From assembly GCA_964552325.1 (NCBI GenBank), contig CAZKHA010000186.1:1-6727 (forward strand): a DNA stretch of 6,727 nt. The letters are read 5' to 3'. A model generated the notes under the pieces. The model was not told the origin of the DNA. It searched no databases and saw only the letters and a list, made by a program, of their open reading frames with translations. Position numbers and translations under genes: made by a program. The stretch is from CAZKCK01 sp964552325 (GTDB taxonomy: Bacteria; Bacteroidota; Bacteroidia; Bacteroidales; TTA-H9). Shown in pieces: positions 6,691-6,727 of the stretch (positions are counted from its first letter, which is position 1; the number at the start of each line of letters is the position of its first letter).

Positions 6691-6727
6691 CAAAAGAAAG
6701 GGCCTTGGAAAGCCCGCTATAATCCCA

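Larger units (their letters stand above)
6239..6727. other. Gene-free region upstream of the receptor gene
   Basis: 489 bases without a supportable gene. They contain the receptor leader and -7 element, the TTGTTAA pair, a long A/T-rich stretch (about 6470-6650) with homopolymer runs such as AAAAAAAA near 6485, and the inverted repeat at the right edge. Only very short open frames are present. The next gene to the right lies outside the window. Confidence 0.7.

Overview
The window looks like ordinary chromosomal DNA of a Bacteroidetes bacterium, probably from the Cytophagales or a related order. Three things point there. The outer-membrane protein families (head-GIN domain, PorT-like barrel, CarboxypepD-regulatory-like/plug/OMP_b-brl_3 receptor) are typical of that phylum. 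Start codons lack Shine-Dalgarno sequences and sit behind A/T-rich leaders. TAnnTTTG-type -7 promoter elements occur in front of genes. The order-level assignment is an inference from protein flavour only.

Layout: positions 1-118 hold a C/T-rich tandem repeat with an 8-nt period. An ECF-sigma-like promoter (161-187) follows, then a secreted GIN-domain/beta-barrel fusion protein (225-1796, +). A strong intrinsic terminator (1812-1843) ends that gene. Its T-tract overlaps the -33 element of a promoter for a TalB-type transaldolase (1893-2849, +). A YebC/TACO1-family gene (2961-3710, +) comes next and ends in its own terminator. It converges on a large outer-membrane receptor-like protein on the minus strand (3824-6238, -). 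The last 489 bases (6239-6727) hold no gene I can support. They contain the receptor promoter, a pair of TTGTTAA direct repeats one helical turn apart and, at the right edge, a perfect 13-bp inverted repeat that looks like a dispersed repeat cut by the window end.

The genes do not form one pathway. Transaldolase (pentose phosphate pathway) and YebC (ribosome-associated or regulatory factor) are housekeeping genes with separate promoters. The two envelope genes flanking them are unrelated to each other. I see no defence island, integrase, transposase, CRISPR array, tRNA or rRNA. The most interesting items are the GIN-barrel fusion with its ECF-like promoter, the G-quadruplex-capable 8-nt repeat upstream of it, and the edge inverted repeat. 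I find no convincing undescribed system here.
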